Shown here piece after piece: positions 44,951-56,440 of a stretch of 64,000 bases of DNA (the first letter of the stretch is position 1; every line of letters starts with the position of its first letter). The stretch is from Jaltomata sinuosa. Lineage: Eukaryota; Streptophyta; Magnoliopsida; Solanales; Solanaceae. The stretch spans positions 186,001 through 250,000 of the forward strand of contig QJPP01003558.1 in the NCBI GenBank assembly GCA_003996215.1. The letters run 5' to 3'. The translations under genes and the position numbers were made by a program. The notes under the pieces are model-generated. The model made no database searches. It saw only the letters and a program-made list of their open reading frames with translations, and was not told the DNA's origin.

Positions 44951-47009
44951 AGGGAGTTGCCCCTTCTATCCTTATGATCTAATAGCATTAAGGGCAATGC
45001 ATCTTTTATGGGGAGGGGGTGGCTTTAATTGCTTTTTGTTCGTTGCCCGTGATTGGGCTTGAGATGTTGTTTCTATTGCCCTTGCCGAGTTTTGTTAACA
45101 TTCTTAGTTCCTTGCTAGATTTTATTTGGCCCTTGTCGGACACATTTGGATGATTGTGATGATATTTCCCTTGTCTGGCCATTATGTTATGATTTTGTTT
45201 TTGAGCTTAATTGTGCCCTTGTCGGGTTGGTTGTGTGCCGGGCTAGTCTTACACGATTCTATTGTCTTGCTACCCATGCTTTGCAAATTCTCTAAGAGCC
45301 TACGTCGAGGCTTGATTCTAAATTGATTCATGAGCGCAAAAATTGGTGATCCCCTTGTTAATAGTAGTTTAGTAATAAACTCTGAGGGTTTTCTTAATAC
45401 CACAACTCTTTCCCAAGGAGCAAAAGTGTTTCTTTATTTTTCTTTTTCTTTTATTTTTTATGTTGAACCGGGTTGGTGTTTCCCTATGATAGATTGAAAG
45501 GCATCTTTCTTAAGGAAAAATGCCAAGTTTTAGTTAAAATTGAGTCCATAGTTGCTTGTCTCGAAATGGGCCTACTGAAATTTTTTATTGGAAAATTATT
45601 TTTGGAAATAAAAAGAAGAAGGGAAATGAATTTTTGAGGAAAAACATTCTCTTGTCATGACTTGCACACTCTTGTTTTGGCTTGATTGACTCACAAACGA
45701 GTGTGTAATAAACTCGAAATAGCTTGTTGAAAGTCATTTGTCCCAATTAATTTTGAGACTAATGAGAGAAGTCTTATGGCATGATGCCTTATGTAGTGAG
45801 GCTTTACCTTGATTTTCGTGCATGTGTGTCGTCTAGAACTTTCCCCAAATATGATTCAAGGTGAAATTCTAGTTGTGACCGAGCCTAAAAGATGACCTTA
45901 GGCCCTTTTTGATAGACACTTCACCCAAATGACTTCCTTCAACATCAATCCTAGTGAACCCCTTTGAGCTCGTGACCGTTCTTTGGCGCCTTTTTAAAAC
46001 CTTAACCTTTTTGGAACCTCTATCTTGGCACCCGTCCTCCCTAATTGCTTGGAAGTGAAATGTAGGCTAAAGGCCTAAGTTTATGGGGGGGGGGGACAAA
46101 AAGACAATATGGGCAAATGCCTAAGTTTGGAGGTGCATTTGATCAAATGAGGAAAAGAAAAGGAATGCACTTCAAGTGCAAGGTAGAACCTTAAGTTTGA
46201 ATTGAAAATTTCTCCAAAAGTTCAAACCAATGAGCAAAAATGAAAAGAAAGAATAGGTGCTACCAAATGAAGATGATACAAGGAGTTGAATGATCATGAT
46301 TGAAAAAGGAGAAGCTTGGGTTGTGTGAGGGAGAAATAAGGTGAAGTTGAAATTAAAATGTGAGCGGTGTTTGAAATAAAAATAAAGAGCATTAGGGAGG
46401 TATAGTCACTTTAACCAAATGAAATCCCCACCTTATCCCTAGCCAACATCGTAACCCGCAAATCCTTGGTGATTCCGAGCTTGGCTACCCTACATTAGTA
46501 GCGATTTACATGAAGGGTAAGCCTATGTTTCAACGTGTGTGCACTTGAATTTCCTTGAGAGAGTGAGAGGCTCCTTGGTTCTCTTATAATCCCTTTTTTT
46601 GAAAATTATATGATTGAGAGTGGGATTCTCTCTTGTGGTGAGTGGCATCATGCACTGGAATAGAAACATGAAGTCTCTATTTCAATTGAGAGGAATGAAT
46701 GAGACAAGTTGTGTGAAAAATCTCAAGGAAAACCTTGACGGTCCATGCCAATGACTTGAGAAGATTAAATGTCTTGTTTTGAATGACAAAATTCCCTTGA
46801 TTTTGAATGAGAAATGAAGTCGTTTTGGAAAAGGTTTTGAAATGACCAATTTCCTTGATATTGTGGTTGTTCAAATTGAGAAAAGCATTGTAGTTGAGTC
46901 TTTTTGTTTGAGATGTTTTTTGTTTATTCTCTTTCTTGATATTTAGCATAGATTAGTCTTTTGTGCCTTGATTGAGTCTAAAGCATAATTCATTCCTTTC
47001 CTTGTGAGT
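44951..47009 (+). other. Element H 3' non-coding region
   Basis: No convincing gene. It includes spaced GCCCTTGYCGG motifs (45040-45240), a G11 run near 46086, and sequence homologous to the 3' region of B. Confidence 0.6.
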
Positions 47010-47049
47010 ATCTTGCTTGAGGACAAGCAATAGTTCAAGTTTGGGGGTT
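47010..47049 (+). other. Element H polypurine tract region
   Basis: TTGAGGACAAGCAATAG and AAGTTTGGGGGTT directly abut the 3' LTR start, as in B. Confidence 0.8.
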
Positions 47050-48504
47050 TGATAAGTCGGTAATCTACCAACTTATTAAGCCTTTATCCATGAATTATTG
47101 CTATGTTTTGAATAGATTTAGAGGTTCTTATGGCCTTTATTGATGTCTATGCATGTATTTGTGATCAAAGATGGAAAACAAGGAAATGGACCCAAAAAGA
47201 GGTTAAAAAGAGTGAAGTGTGAGGTGATCGAAAAAGATGATGATTCTGCCTTGAGATGCGGCGCTTTTGCGATATGCACAAGCCTTGGTGCATTCCGCAC
47301 CTCTCACCGCATGGATCCTTACATCGACTGAAGAATCTGTTATGAGGTGTGGTCGCTGTGCGACGTGCATAACTCATAGTGCGAACTACACCTCTTTTGT
47401 ATGACAACTCCCAAGTCAGCTGAAGTCATTGTTTCAACTGAGGAGGGTGTGAGTTGCACACATCATGACATGTGAACCACACATCGTGCCCCACATTTTA
47501 AACCCATTTTGGGCATAATTGTAAAGAGAATAATTCAGTGTTGAATACTCTGGAGAAATTTTAGCTTTGAGAAAAAGTTTTCTCTCTAAGAAGAAGAAGA
47601 GGGTTTCAATCAATTCTCTCTTCCAATTCTTAGTTCACCATTTTTGTATAAAACTGAGTTTAGATATTGTAATTACACTTGAATGAAGAGGAATTTGTTT
47701 TACCCACTTTGTATGTCTCTTTCCTTTAGCATGAGTAGCTAATTTCATTGTCTAGGGATGTGTTGATGATGGGTTCTTGACAAATAGGTGTGGGTGTTGC
47801 TATTTTTTTTATATAATTGCTTATTTGACAAGGGTCTAGTAGTTTTACCAAGTTTTAATCCTAAAATCGATGGTTGCAAACATTGATTTTTCTTAGTTGG
47901 TTATATTGTATCTTGAAAGAGAATTCCCTAGCTTCGGATGTGAAATTACTAGTGGGAACATGGGCTTCCATTTACATTGAGGCTAGAAATAGCTCATATC
48001 GACGGAATCACCCATTTAAGGGTCTATGCTAGAAATAGTATGACCACCCAAAGCTTTAGCTTGGTTGCTTGTTAGTAAAGTAATAGTGCTTTAATCGAGA
48101 CTGTCAGATATAAGGTTGTTGAAGGAGAGATGAACAACCATACCTATAACCAAGGCTACCTATGTCAATGAGTGAGAATTTGCGTGAATAGGCAATAACC
48201 CTATCCCATACTAGAGCCCCATTGGATACACATCCCTAGTCATCTACTCTCATTTGTACACCCATTTTACTTTACCTTCTTACTTCAATAGAGATTGTTG
48301 TGACAGAATCCCAATTCCCCCCAATCCTTTACTTTCGTGTTTTCAACATTTTCTCTCTTAGTGAAGTCGTTTCATTACAATCATCATTGTGCTATCTAAA
48401 AGTATCTGTGAGTACGACCCCAATATCTGTTGGGTAGTTATAAATGTGTTTTTCTTGATGATCGTTGATACCTCCTAATTCGAGAGTATGTTTGAGCATT
48501 TATC
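47050..48504 (+). repeat. Element H 3' LTR
   Basis: 1455 bp, TGATAAGTCGG to GCATTTATCA, matching 38638-40143. The CTCCT duplication follows. Confidence 0.92.
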
Positions 48505-49588
48505 ACTCCTGCGCTTAGAACCTAGCCATGGCGGTATCGCACCTGCACTAAATTATCGCCACAACAACCACACACCTGCAATGGAAATTCTGCAGGTGTG
48601 GCTGACGGGGTCCAGTCAGTCCAAGTTGGTCATTTCACACTTTTAGAAACCCCATCTCACATAAAACATTTCTCAGCCATTTTAGAAAGTATATTTGGCA
48701 ATTTCATACAACATTAGCAAGCTTAGAGAGCAAGTTCATCACCCTACACCATTGGAGTGAAGAATTGGATAATTTCTATCGTAAAATCTTAAAATTCATT
48801 TCTTCAAACTCTTGTTCTAAATTGACTAATTGTAGGTGTAATTATTGAATTGAGATTTAGTTAATGTATTAGAGATAATACTTTATTTGGGTATTTAGTT
48901 TTAATGTTGTTCTTTTTCTTGATTAAATTGTGTGGGTCTATTGAATCTTTCATGAATTAATTATATAGTTGATGGTTGCAAACATTGGCTAAGCATACAA
49001 ATTGGGTTCTTGTTTTAGAGAGGATTTCTTCAATTGGGTAAAGGTTCAATAGTGGGTATTTGGAGTTTCCATTCTAGATCAAGGCTAGAAATAGTTTGAT
49101 TGTCGGAAATTCTCATCTAAGAGTTAAGGCTAGAAATAGCCCAACTTACCCAAGTCGATTTGGTTGTTCAATTTCTTACCCATGGAGATTAGAGAGAACC
49201 CACGGAGGATAAATGCTTGATTGTTTGAAAGACGATTAAGCATACGCTTAACCAAGGATACCTATGCATTAATTGGGTGTAAGTATTGCAAATTGAATTC
49301 CCATTCCCAATTCTCCCTTGTTATCCTTCTTGGTGAAAGCCATTGATAAAACCTATCTTTTATTTGATATCCTTTTATCCTTTGTTTTAGTTTAAACCCC
49401 CTCCCCAATCATTTTATCTTTCCTTTTTGCTCTTTGAACTTTAATAAGTTGCTTTAATTCTTTAATATCTCAATCGCGATTACATTGTTCTTCGTGGGAT
49501 CGACCCCGACACCTATTAGGAATATAAATTTCGTTTTGCTCTAGCAATTGCTACCACCTCCTATTAAAGAGTGTTTTGAGTGTTATAA
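48505..49588 (+). repeat. Element G 5' LTR, right part
   Basis: Resumes with the second CTCCT and matches 55360-56440. It ends in TGTTATA, where TTATCA is expected, just before the PBS. It contains GGGATCGACCCCGACACC near the end. Confidence 0.85.
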
Positions 49589-49592
49589 AAAA

Positions 49593-49610
49593 TGGTGCCA
49601 TTGCCGAGAG
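49593..49610 (+). other. Element G primer binding site
   Basis: TGGTGCCATTGCCGAGAG, a diverged member of the TGGCRCCGTTGCCGGGGA group. Confidence 0.75.
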
Positions 49611-49725
49611 GAACAATTTGTCATATTGAGTTAGTTTAGAATTTGAGTTTACTTACTTTAGTTCAAATTTGTGAATATTTATTTTTGTTTTAGTTTTAGT
49701 TAAGTTCTATTTTGGTGATTGATTC

Positions 49726-51170
49726 TATGAAATCTCAAAGTGCTAGAGGTTTTGGTAGTTGCAATCCTTATTATAATGATCCTTGTTATTTTTGTGGAGG
49801 ACCCCACCATTGGTGAAATTGTATAATTAGCCCTCGAAGAGGGAGGTATTCACCATCTCGCTCATGTGATGGGTGTAATTGTTGTTTGTGTGGTGGTCAT
49901 GACAGACATTGGAGTGATTGCCCTAATGACCATCCTCCTCCTCCCTCTTATGCTAACAATGGTGCGAGTGGTGCTTGTGATTTTAATATTAATTATGGCT
50001 TAGCAAGCGAAGAATGCAACACCTTCCCAGAGGGTGTGGATGCCATGCTCCAAACTTCCTTGGACAAGGAAGATAGCTTAGAGGAGGACCTTAAGTGTGT
50101 AAAGAAAGGATTCTTGGATATAAGAGCTAAGGAAGAAGTAGAGAGAGATCGTGTTAAAAAATCCATGGAAGATGTGTCTACTCCTCCTGATAAAGTTGAT
50201 GAAGAAAACCCTCCAAGAATAACAAATGAGCATGTCCTGAACATTGGGGTCAATCCAATTCACTTTGGGAATGATGATAAAGATCTTCAAAATATAGAAT
50301 TTCCCATGAATGAGATTTCACCGGTTGTGCTTGAACCCCAATAAGAGAAAAGATTTGGTTTAGATGAAATTGTGAGCCAAGAATGGTTGTTAAATCAATT
50401 TCAGCATTTTGAAGCCTATGGGGAGCAACGTGAATGAATTCTACCAATTTTTGAGAAATTTCTCAAAATGCATGCCAAGAGAAGTCAAAAAGAGGGGTTA
50501 CTTGAAATTGCTATCCAAAATTTGAACACCAAAGTGAGTGCTCGTGTTGAAACATGGACGATCGTGGGTAGTAGTTTTGAGTTGTTCCACATTGAAGAAG
50601 AGTACACAAGAGATTCTCATGAATTAAAAGTGTTATGGCAACTAACCATCTCCCACATGAGTCAAAATGCCGAGATCAAAAGAATGATACTAAAGTTGCA
50701 TAGCAAAGTTCAACATTTCATTTTGAAAGGCTCTAGTACATTTGAAAGTGAGGATTTTATAAATGAGCAAATTTGAGAGTGGAGACGCCCAAATCTCACT
50801 CCAACCATCTTTCAACCTTAAGTTTGGTTGAATGAATCAAAGTTGAAGTAATCAAGATTTTAGAAGAATTTAGAAGGAGGATGGATCAAGGTATATCCAT
50901 TTTGAAGTTTGTTGTTGATAGAAGGCAGAACGACCTTCCTCACTTGAAGGTGAAAAAGTGCAAAATGCGACACCAAGAAAATGGCCTTTTGTTGATCTCA
51001 CCTTCACCCCGTGATTTTCACCAGAAGTTTGATTCAAGTTTGGGTCGAAGGCTGAAATATTCAAAGTGGAGATCTAGATGGTGAGGTAACTTGCATCATG
51101 CCATGACGTTGAGTTTAGCGCTTCATGGGAGGAAACTCATCGTTTTAAAATTTTGAAGGTTTTGAATTTT
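49726..51170 (+). pseudogene. Element G gag-like ORF with two Cys/His knuckles
   Basis: Begins near MKSQSARGFGSCNPYYND with two zinc-knuckle-like segments close to the N-terminus: CYFCGGPHHW (one stop follows, then C) and CLCGGHDRHWSDC. The longest open piece is 49886-50344 (152 codons), followed after one stop by sequence in the same general register, and 50468-50776 is another open piece (HELKVLWQLTISHMSQNAEIKR). The C-terminal remains near 51000-51090 include FDSSLGRR. No capsid-type WLRF motif was seen, so it differs from the gag of B, H and D. Its position after the PBS suggests a nucleic-acid-binding structural protein. Function is inferred. Confidence 0.55.
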
Positions 51171-51974
51171 TCTTTTTATTAGATAAATAGCTTAGGTTGT
51201 AATTTTTGACTAATCCATAAAGTTTCAAGTCTTTTTGAGCTTATTTAGGCAGGTTGAGAAGTGGGAGCCTCATAAAAATCAAATCAAGGGCCAAAAGGGT
51301 GCTAAAAATAACATGCTAAATGAGATGCGTTCGCTCCTCCAAGTCTGTGGATCGCACATGCCATCGCATGAGCAAACCAGTGAGCTGCCAAAAAGATTAG
51401 AATGTGTGAAAGAGGTGCATTTCTCACTTGGAGTTGTGTGGGCCGCACCAGTCGTCACACCTCAAACTAGTAGTTGAGGAAAAGCTTGGCTGAAATTGCA
51501 AGCGAAGTGCACATACAAAGAAAAATGTTGCAGGTGCAAAGGCACATGTGCGCTGCCCTAACCACAAGTACGCCAGTGCCAGAGCGGTCAAGCACTGCAG
51601 ATGCTAAGGTAGTTTACACCATAAAATAGGCACATAAGCAGTTAGCAGCACATAGGGCAATGACGCACCTGTAACAAAATCAGTGTAGGTGCTTCTGTCG
51701 ACCCCTCTTTCACAGTTAAAGGCAAAGCACCCTTTAAAATCCCCCCATTCTCTCTAAAACATTTCCATCCCCCTCTATTCTCAACTCCCAAATCTCTCAT
51801 TTTATCATCTCTCACTCTCACACACTGCACTTCTCAAATCAAAAAGAGGAATTTCAAATAAATGAGGGGAATTTTGTTCTTCAAGAAGAAAAGGGACACA
51901 AGGTTTCAAATCTCTCAGTAAACCTTCAAGCTATGTGTTATAATTCCTTTTAACATTAAAGCTTCTCTTGAAAG
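51171..51974 (+). other. Element G spacer and pyrimidine-rich leader
   Basis: GTGCG/CGCAC-type motifs lie at about 51325-51560. A CT-rich leader (CCCCCATTCTCTCT, CCCCCTCTATTCTC, CATCTCTCACTCTC) is at 51740-51830. No gene. Same placement as in B and H. Confidence 0.5.
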
Positions 51975-52084
51975 GTATGATATTGGTGTGCTCCTGATCC
52001 TTGAAATGTGTGCAATGGTGTTGAACGAAGTAACTTAGGGCATGAGTTTTTATTTAGATAATTCTGTCATAAATAAAGTTTTAG
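51975..52084 (+). other. Candidate 110-bp intron before element G second ORF
   Basis: GAAAG is followed by GTATGATATTGG at 51975, and AAAGTTTTAG ends at 52084. The ORF starts 18 bp later. Both sites fit plant consensus. Inferred. Confidence 0.4.
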
Positions 52085-52102
52085 GTACTCCAAGTATAAA
52101 AA

Positions 52103-53150
52103 ATGGACCACAACATTATTGATGATGAACCTTTGGGTGCTCAAATTAAGGAGGAAGCTGTGGATGCACAATTTTACACCTTGAGCTTCATGTATCATGA
52201 CTGTCAGTGCCGTTACTACAATTATCTCCTTCACAGAAAGATAAAACCAGTGAGGGGGATAGTTGAGAAGAATTTGGCGGAGGAAAGGGTGAGGGAGTTC
52301 AACGCAAACTTAAAGCGTACAGACTTCAACAACCCAAAACTCATTATTAGGGATAAGGTTGTGAAATTTGGTCCAGAACTAAGTAATGCATTTTATAGGC
52401 TGCCCAACCATCCAGTTGAGCCTATACACTAGAAGGACTCATGTTCGGGCACTTGTCTAGTGTCTAAGTTTTGCCCTCCGGGAGCGACAATGAGTTGGGA
52501 AAGGATACTAAAGTACATATCATCGAGTAACTTCATAGCAGAGGCATAGATCTGACTTGTGATTATTTGATATCGTGTGTACCATATTGGGCATAAGTCT
52601 GGTGTACCTCCTCTCCGGGCCAGGATGATCTCTTGCATTCTTGACAACATTCCTGTGAATACCGGTCACTATATAGTCCAAGACCTAAAAGAGTATTTGC
52701 TTCAGGATAACTCTACCTTGATGTTCCCTTCCTTGATTACTGAGTTATATCGGTTGGTTGAAGTTGTTGAATGTCTGGGAGATTATTGGATAGCACTTGA
52801 TAAACCTTTCCACCCATCGAAAGTGCATGGAGAAAGAGGTGTACCACAGAGCAAGGAGAGAAAGGTTGACATAGTGGTAGATTAGCATCCCTCCTCTCAG
52901 GGAACTCAGGTTGAGGACCCTTTGGGTCGATTGCTTCTTAGTTAGACTCTATTTGGGGATTAGAAGAAAAAGAGCAAGAAGAGGAACAAGTTCATGGTCA
53001 AGACGTGAGGTATCAAAGCCATCTTCAAATGGGGGCAGCCGAATAAGAAGATTCCAGTGTCTAAGGATGATGACAATGAAGGGTACTCTTTCCTAACTGA
53101 GGAAGAGAGTGATGAGGATGATTATGATGAGAAGCAGTCATCTGCTTAGC
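52103..53150 (+). pseudogene. Element G second ORF, distant plant transposon-protein-like
   Basis: Starts at ATG 52103 (MDHNIIDDEPLGAQIKEEAV). The frame runs to 52432 and, in the same frame after four stops between 52430 and 52589, continues 52590-52885. Landmarks are VREFNANLKRTDFNNPKL, KVVKFGPELSNAFYRLPNH, PPLRARMISCILDNIPVN and CLGDYWIALDKPFHPSKV. A basic segment and an acidic C-terminus (EEESDEDDYDEKQSSA near 53100-53147) follow. Wording and order match proteins annotated as putative plant transposon protein, by memory. It is divergent from the B/H version but occupies the same place. The stops look like CGG or TGG decay. Confidence 0.6.
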
Positions 53151-55030
53151 TTGTTGCATCCTACTCAAGAGTTTGCTAGTCTAATGTAGACTCCAGGGAT
53201 CCCCGCATAATTTTCCTTGTTTTTCATTTCTTTATTTTGCATTGAGGACCATGCTTTACTTTTGTTGGGGGGTGATTTTTCCCTTCTACAACATTTTGTT
53301 TTTTGGATATTTTGTTTTCTCCCTTGTTGGGCTTATGTTGGATATTATACCCCTGCCGGTCTTGTTTTGTTGGATATTGTGCCCTCATCGCATTTTGTGT
53401 TATTTGAAATCTTGTTGGGTTAGTCATTTTTGGTACTTCTTTATATTTTTGTAGTTTTTTTTTGAGTGAAAATTCCCAATGATAGATCGAGTGACGACAT
53501 TCTTAAGGGAAATTGTTGCTTTGTTTGGTGTTTGGAGCTAGGGGAAGTCTGAGTACCTGTTAGGCTAGATAAAATTGCCTATGTGTTGGGGTGTGTATGT
53601 TTGTGAATTTTGAGTAGCCATATAGATTTACATTGATGATTTGACCGTATGATATATTGGATGATGTCATTCTTAAGGGAAAATCATCATCTTTTGAGAT
53701 AATTTTGATAGTGATTTTTTTGGTACTAATAGAATTAGTTTTACATGTGAATTGAATTGAATTGAGCATACCCCTCCAATTAAATTTTGGTGAGTAGTTG
53801 AAAAGCAAAGAATGATGTAAGTTACAATGCATTTAATATTTTTGTGACTTTTGACCCATTAGTGATGATATAGATACAAAGTGTGGCTCTATTTATCCTT
53901 GTTTAGGAAGTAAAAGACCCATCTTGAAAAGTTTGCATGCCATGTGTGGTGTGTTTTGTGAATAATTCTTGTACTTTCTTGTGTTATCTAGAACTTGTTT
54001 GGTTAGTCATTTGAATGCTAGTCTTAATTGTGTTGGTTGTAGAGATGATCTTAGGCCTTCTTTGTGATTGTTAAAGCCTTCTTAGCCTTAAAAGCCTGCC
54101 ATTGCACTTAAATTGTATCATAAGTCATCCCTCTTGAGCCTAATAACTCTTCTTTGGCAACCGCATTACAAGCCTTGAACCATTTTGAAAATGATTCCCA
54201 ATTTTGAACCCATCCCTCCTTGAACTCTACAAATGTGAAATCGAGGCTAAAAGCCTAAGTTGGAGGTGATGAAAAAGTACCTTGGAGGAGTGCTAAGTGA
54301 GATTATCTTGGTTTGTTGGTCGAATCATAAAAGAATTATCAAAAAGAAGGAAGAATTTGAAAAAGAAAGCAAAGATGAAAGGAAAAGAGGAAAGAAAGGA
54401 AACGAAATGAAACCTCCAAGATGAATAGAATGATTAAAATTTGGGGCATCATATAAAGTAAGTGAAATAGGACTTTGTGGTATATGAAATAGAAAAGAAA
54501 ATGGCTTTGGTTTCAGATTGAAAATGTTGTGTAGTGTTCAAGGTGGATGTAGTCACTTTAATCCTAACTTCTTATCCTATTCTTCCCAAAGCTTAAATTA
54601 CAAGCTTAGAAAAGTCTTTTGAGATCTATGACCGATTGCCTTTGAGTTAGTGGCAAATGAAAATAAGGGCAAGCTTATGGTTTGATATTTGTTGGTACTT
54701 GAAGTTCTTGTGAGGGCATATGAATTAAGATTGTTTGTGATGTTGATAAATTTCAAAAATAAGTCAATGGAGCATGTTTGAGAAACTAGTGGTTCTGAGT
54801 CACTTCTTGAGGATTGGTTGTTGTCACTTGGTTATCTTTGCAAATCTATCACAACTCTTGAAAATATGTGTGAAATTGAGGGGATTGATTTGTTTAGCAT
54901 TCACTTGTGATCGACTAATTATTAGTACCAACTGAAATCATATCCTTTTTGCTTAAATTGATAAGTGTGTTGTGCAAGAGAGTGGATGAGATTTGTGCTT
55001 AAATTAATTAGTCTCTTTGAAATTTGGTTA
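53151..55030 (+). other. Element G 3' non-coding region
   Basis: No gene beyond short hydrophobic frames. It includes a twice-repeated phrase on cis-regulatory-like text, GATGTCATTCTTAAGGGAAA and GACGACATTCTTAAGGGAAA, also present in B, H and D. Purine-rich tracts are at 54340-54420. Confidence 0.5.
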
Positions 55031-55070
55031 TAAATTGCTTGAGGACAAGCAAGAACTTAAGTTGGGGTGT
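55031..55070 (+). other. Element G polypurine tract region
   Basis: CTTGAGGACAAGCAAG and AAGTTGGGGTGT abut the 3' LTR. Confidence 0.75.
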
Positions 55071-56440
55071 TGATAAGTGGTGAATTTACCACTTATCTAT
55101 ACCTCTTTTCATATGCTTTTGCATCTTTTAATGATGAGATGGGACCACTTATGGCATGTTTTGGTTTATTTTAGGTGATTATTATTAATGCGGATGTCAT
55201 GGAGCAATTGGGGCAAGGAGAAAAAGAAAGGCAAAAAGGAGAAGATCAGCACTGAAGATGCCAGGCCTACCTCTACTGCGCCTTCAAGAGCCGTAAAGAG
55301 GTTCCGCAGCCACGAGGAAGATACCATATATGTGGATTGTATCCTATTGGGCTGAGGTCTCTCTTGCACTTAGAACCTTGCCATGACGGTACCATACCCA
55401 CACCCAATTATCACCACAGTGGCCACGCACCTGTGATGGAAATTCTGCTGGTGCAGCTGACGGGCTCCAGTCAGGCCAAGTTGGTCATTTCACACTTTTG
55501 GGAACCCCAGCTTACATAAAACATTTCTCAGCCATTTTGACAGTATCTTTGGAAATCTCACACAACTTTAGAAAGCTTAGAGAGCAAGTTCATCACCCTA
55601 CACCATTGGAGCAAAGAATTGGATAATTTCTATTGTAAAGTCTTTAAACTCCTCTCTTCAAACTCTTGTTCTAAATTGACTAATTTTAGGTGTAATTATT
55701 GAATTGAGATTAGGTTAATGTATTAGAGATAATAATTTATTTGGATAGTTAGTTCGAATCTTTTTCTTTCTCTTGAATAAATTGTGTGGGTCTGTTGAAT
55801 CTTTCATGCTTTTATTATATAGTTGATGGTTGCAAACATTGGCTTAGCATAAAAATTGGGTTCTTTCTTGATAGAGGAGTTCTTCAATTGGGTAAAGGTT
55901 CAATAGTGGGGATTTCAGGTTTCCACTCTAGATCAAGGCTAGAAATAGTTTGATTTCCAGAAATTTCCATCTAAGAGTTGGGGCTAGAAATAGCTCAACT
56001 TACCCAAGTCGATTTTGTTATTTGGTTGCTTACCCGTGGATATTCGATAGAACTCATGGAGGATAAATGCTTGATTAGTTGAAAGACGATTAAGCATACT
56101 CTTAACCAAGGCTACCTATGCGTTAATTGGGTTTATATCTTGGGAATTGAATTCCTATTCCCAATTTTCCCTTCTTATCCTTGCTTGGTGAAAGCCATTG
56201 ATCAAACCTATCTTTTATTTGATTTCTTTTTATTCCTTGTTTTAGTTTAAAACCCCGCAATCATTTTACCTTTTCTTTTTCTCCTTGAACTTCAATAAGT
56301 TCCTTTAATTCTTTATTATCTCAATCGCCATTACATTGTTCTTCGTGGGATCAACCCCGACACCTGTTGGGAATATAAATTTTGTTTTGCTCTGACGATT
56401 ACTACCACCTCCTATAGGAGAGTGTTTTTGAGAGTTATCA
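55071..56440 (+). repeat. Element G 3' LTR
   Basis: 1370 bp, TGATAAGTGG to GAGTTATCA, uninterrupted; it is the reference for the split 5' LTR. Confidence 0.92.

Larger units (their letters stand above)
38638..48504 (+). mobile_element. Element H: gag-only LTR element with extra ORF (same family as B)
   Basis: Complete 9.9 kb plus-strand insertion in the 5' LTR of element G. Ends are TGATAAGTCAG (38638) and GCATTTATCA (48504). The flanking duplication CTCCT is perfect (38633-38637 and 48505-48509). LTRs are 38638-40143 and 47050-48504. Interior order: PBS, gag, spacer with pyrimidine-rich leader and candidate intron, second ORF, 2 kb 3' region, polypurine tract. There is no RT or integrase. 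Same family and layout as B. Confidence 0.92.
38340..56440 (+). mobile_element. Element G: gag-like LTR element with extra ORF, host of H
   Basis: Plus-strand insertion in the RNase H of element A. It starts TGATAAGTGG at 38340 and ends AGAGTTATCA at 56440. Flanks are GTGGA (38335-38339) and GTGAA (56441-56445), one mismatch. The host frame is restored when one copy is disregarded. Without H it is 8.2 kb. Order: LTR (split by H), PBS, CCHC-bearing gag-like ORF, pyrimidine-rich leader with candidate intron, second ORF, 3' region, polypurine tract, LTR. No RT or integrase. The LTR family differs from B/H but the gene plan is the same. Confidence 0.88.

Noticed and set aside
53217..53454. Two overlapping hydrophobic ORFs after the element G second gene
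   Set aside because: T-rich untranslated sequence; the frames overlap each other and neither has a credible domain.
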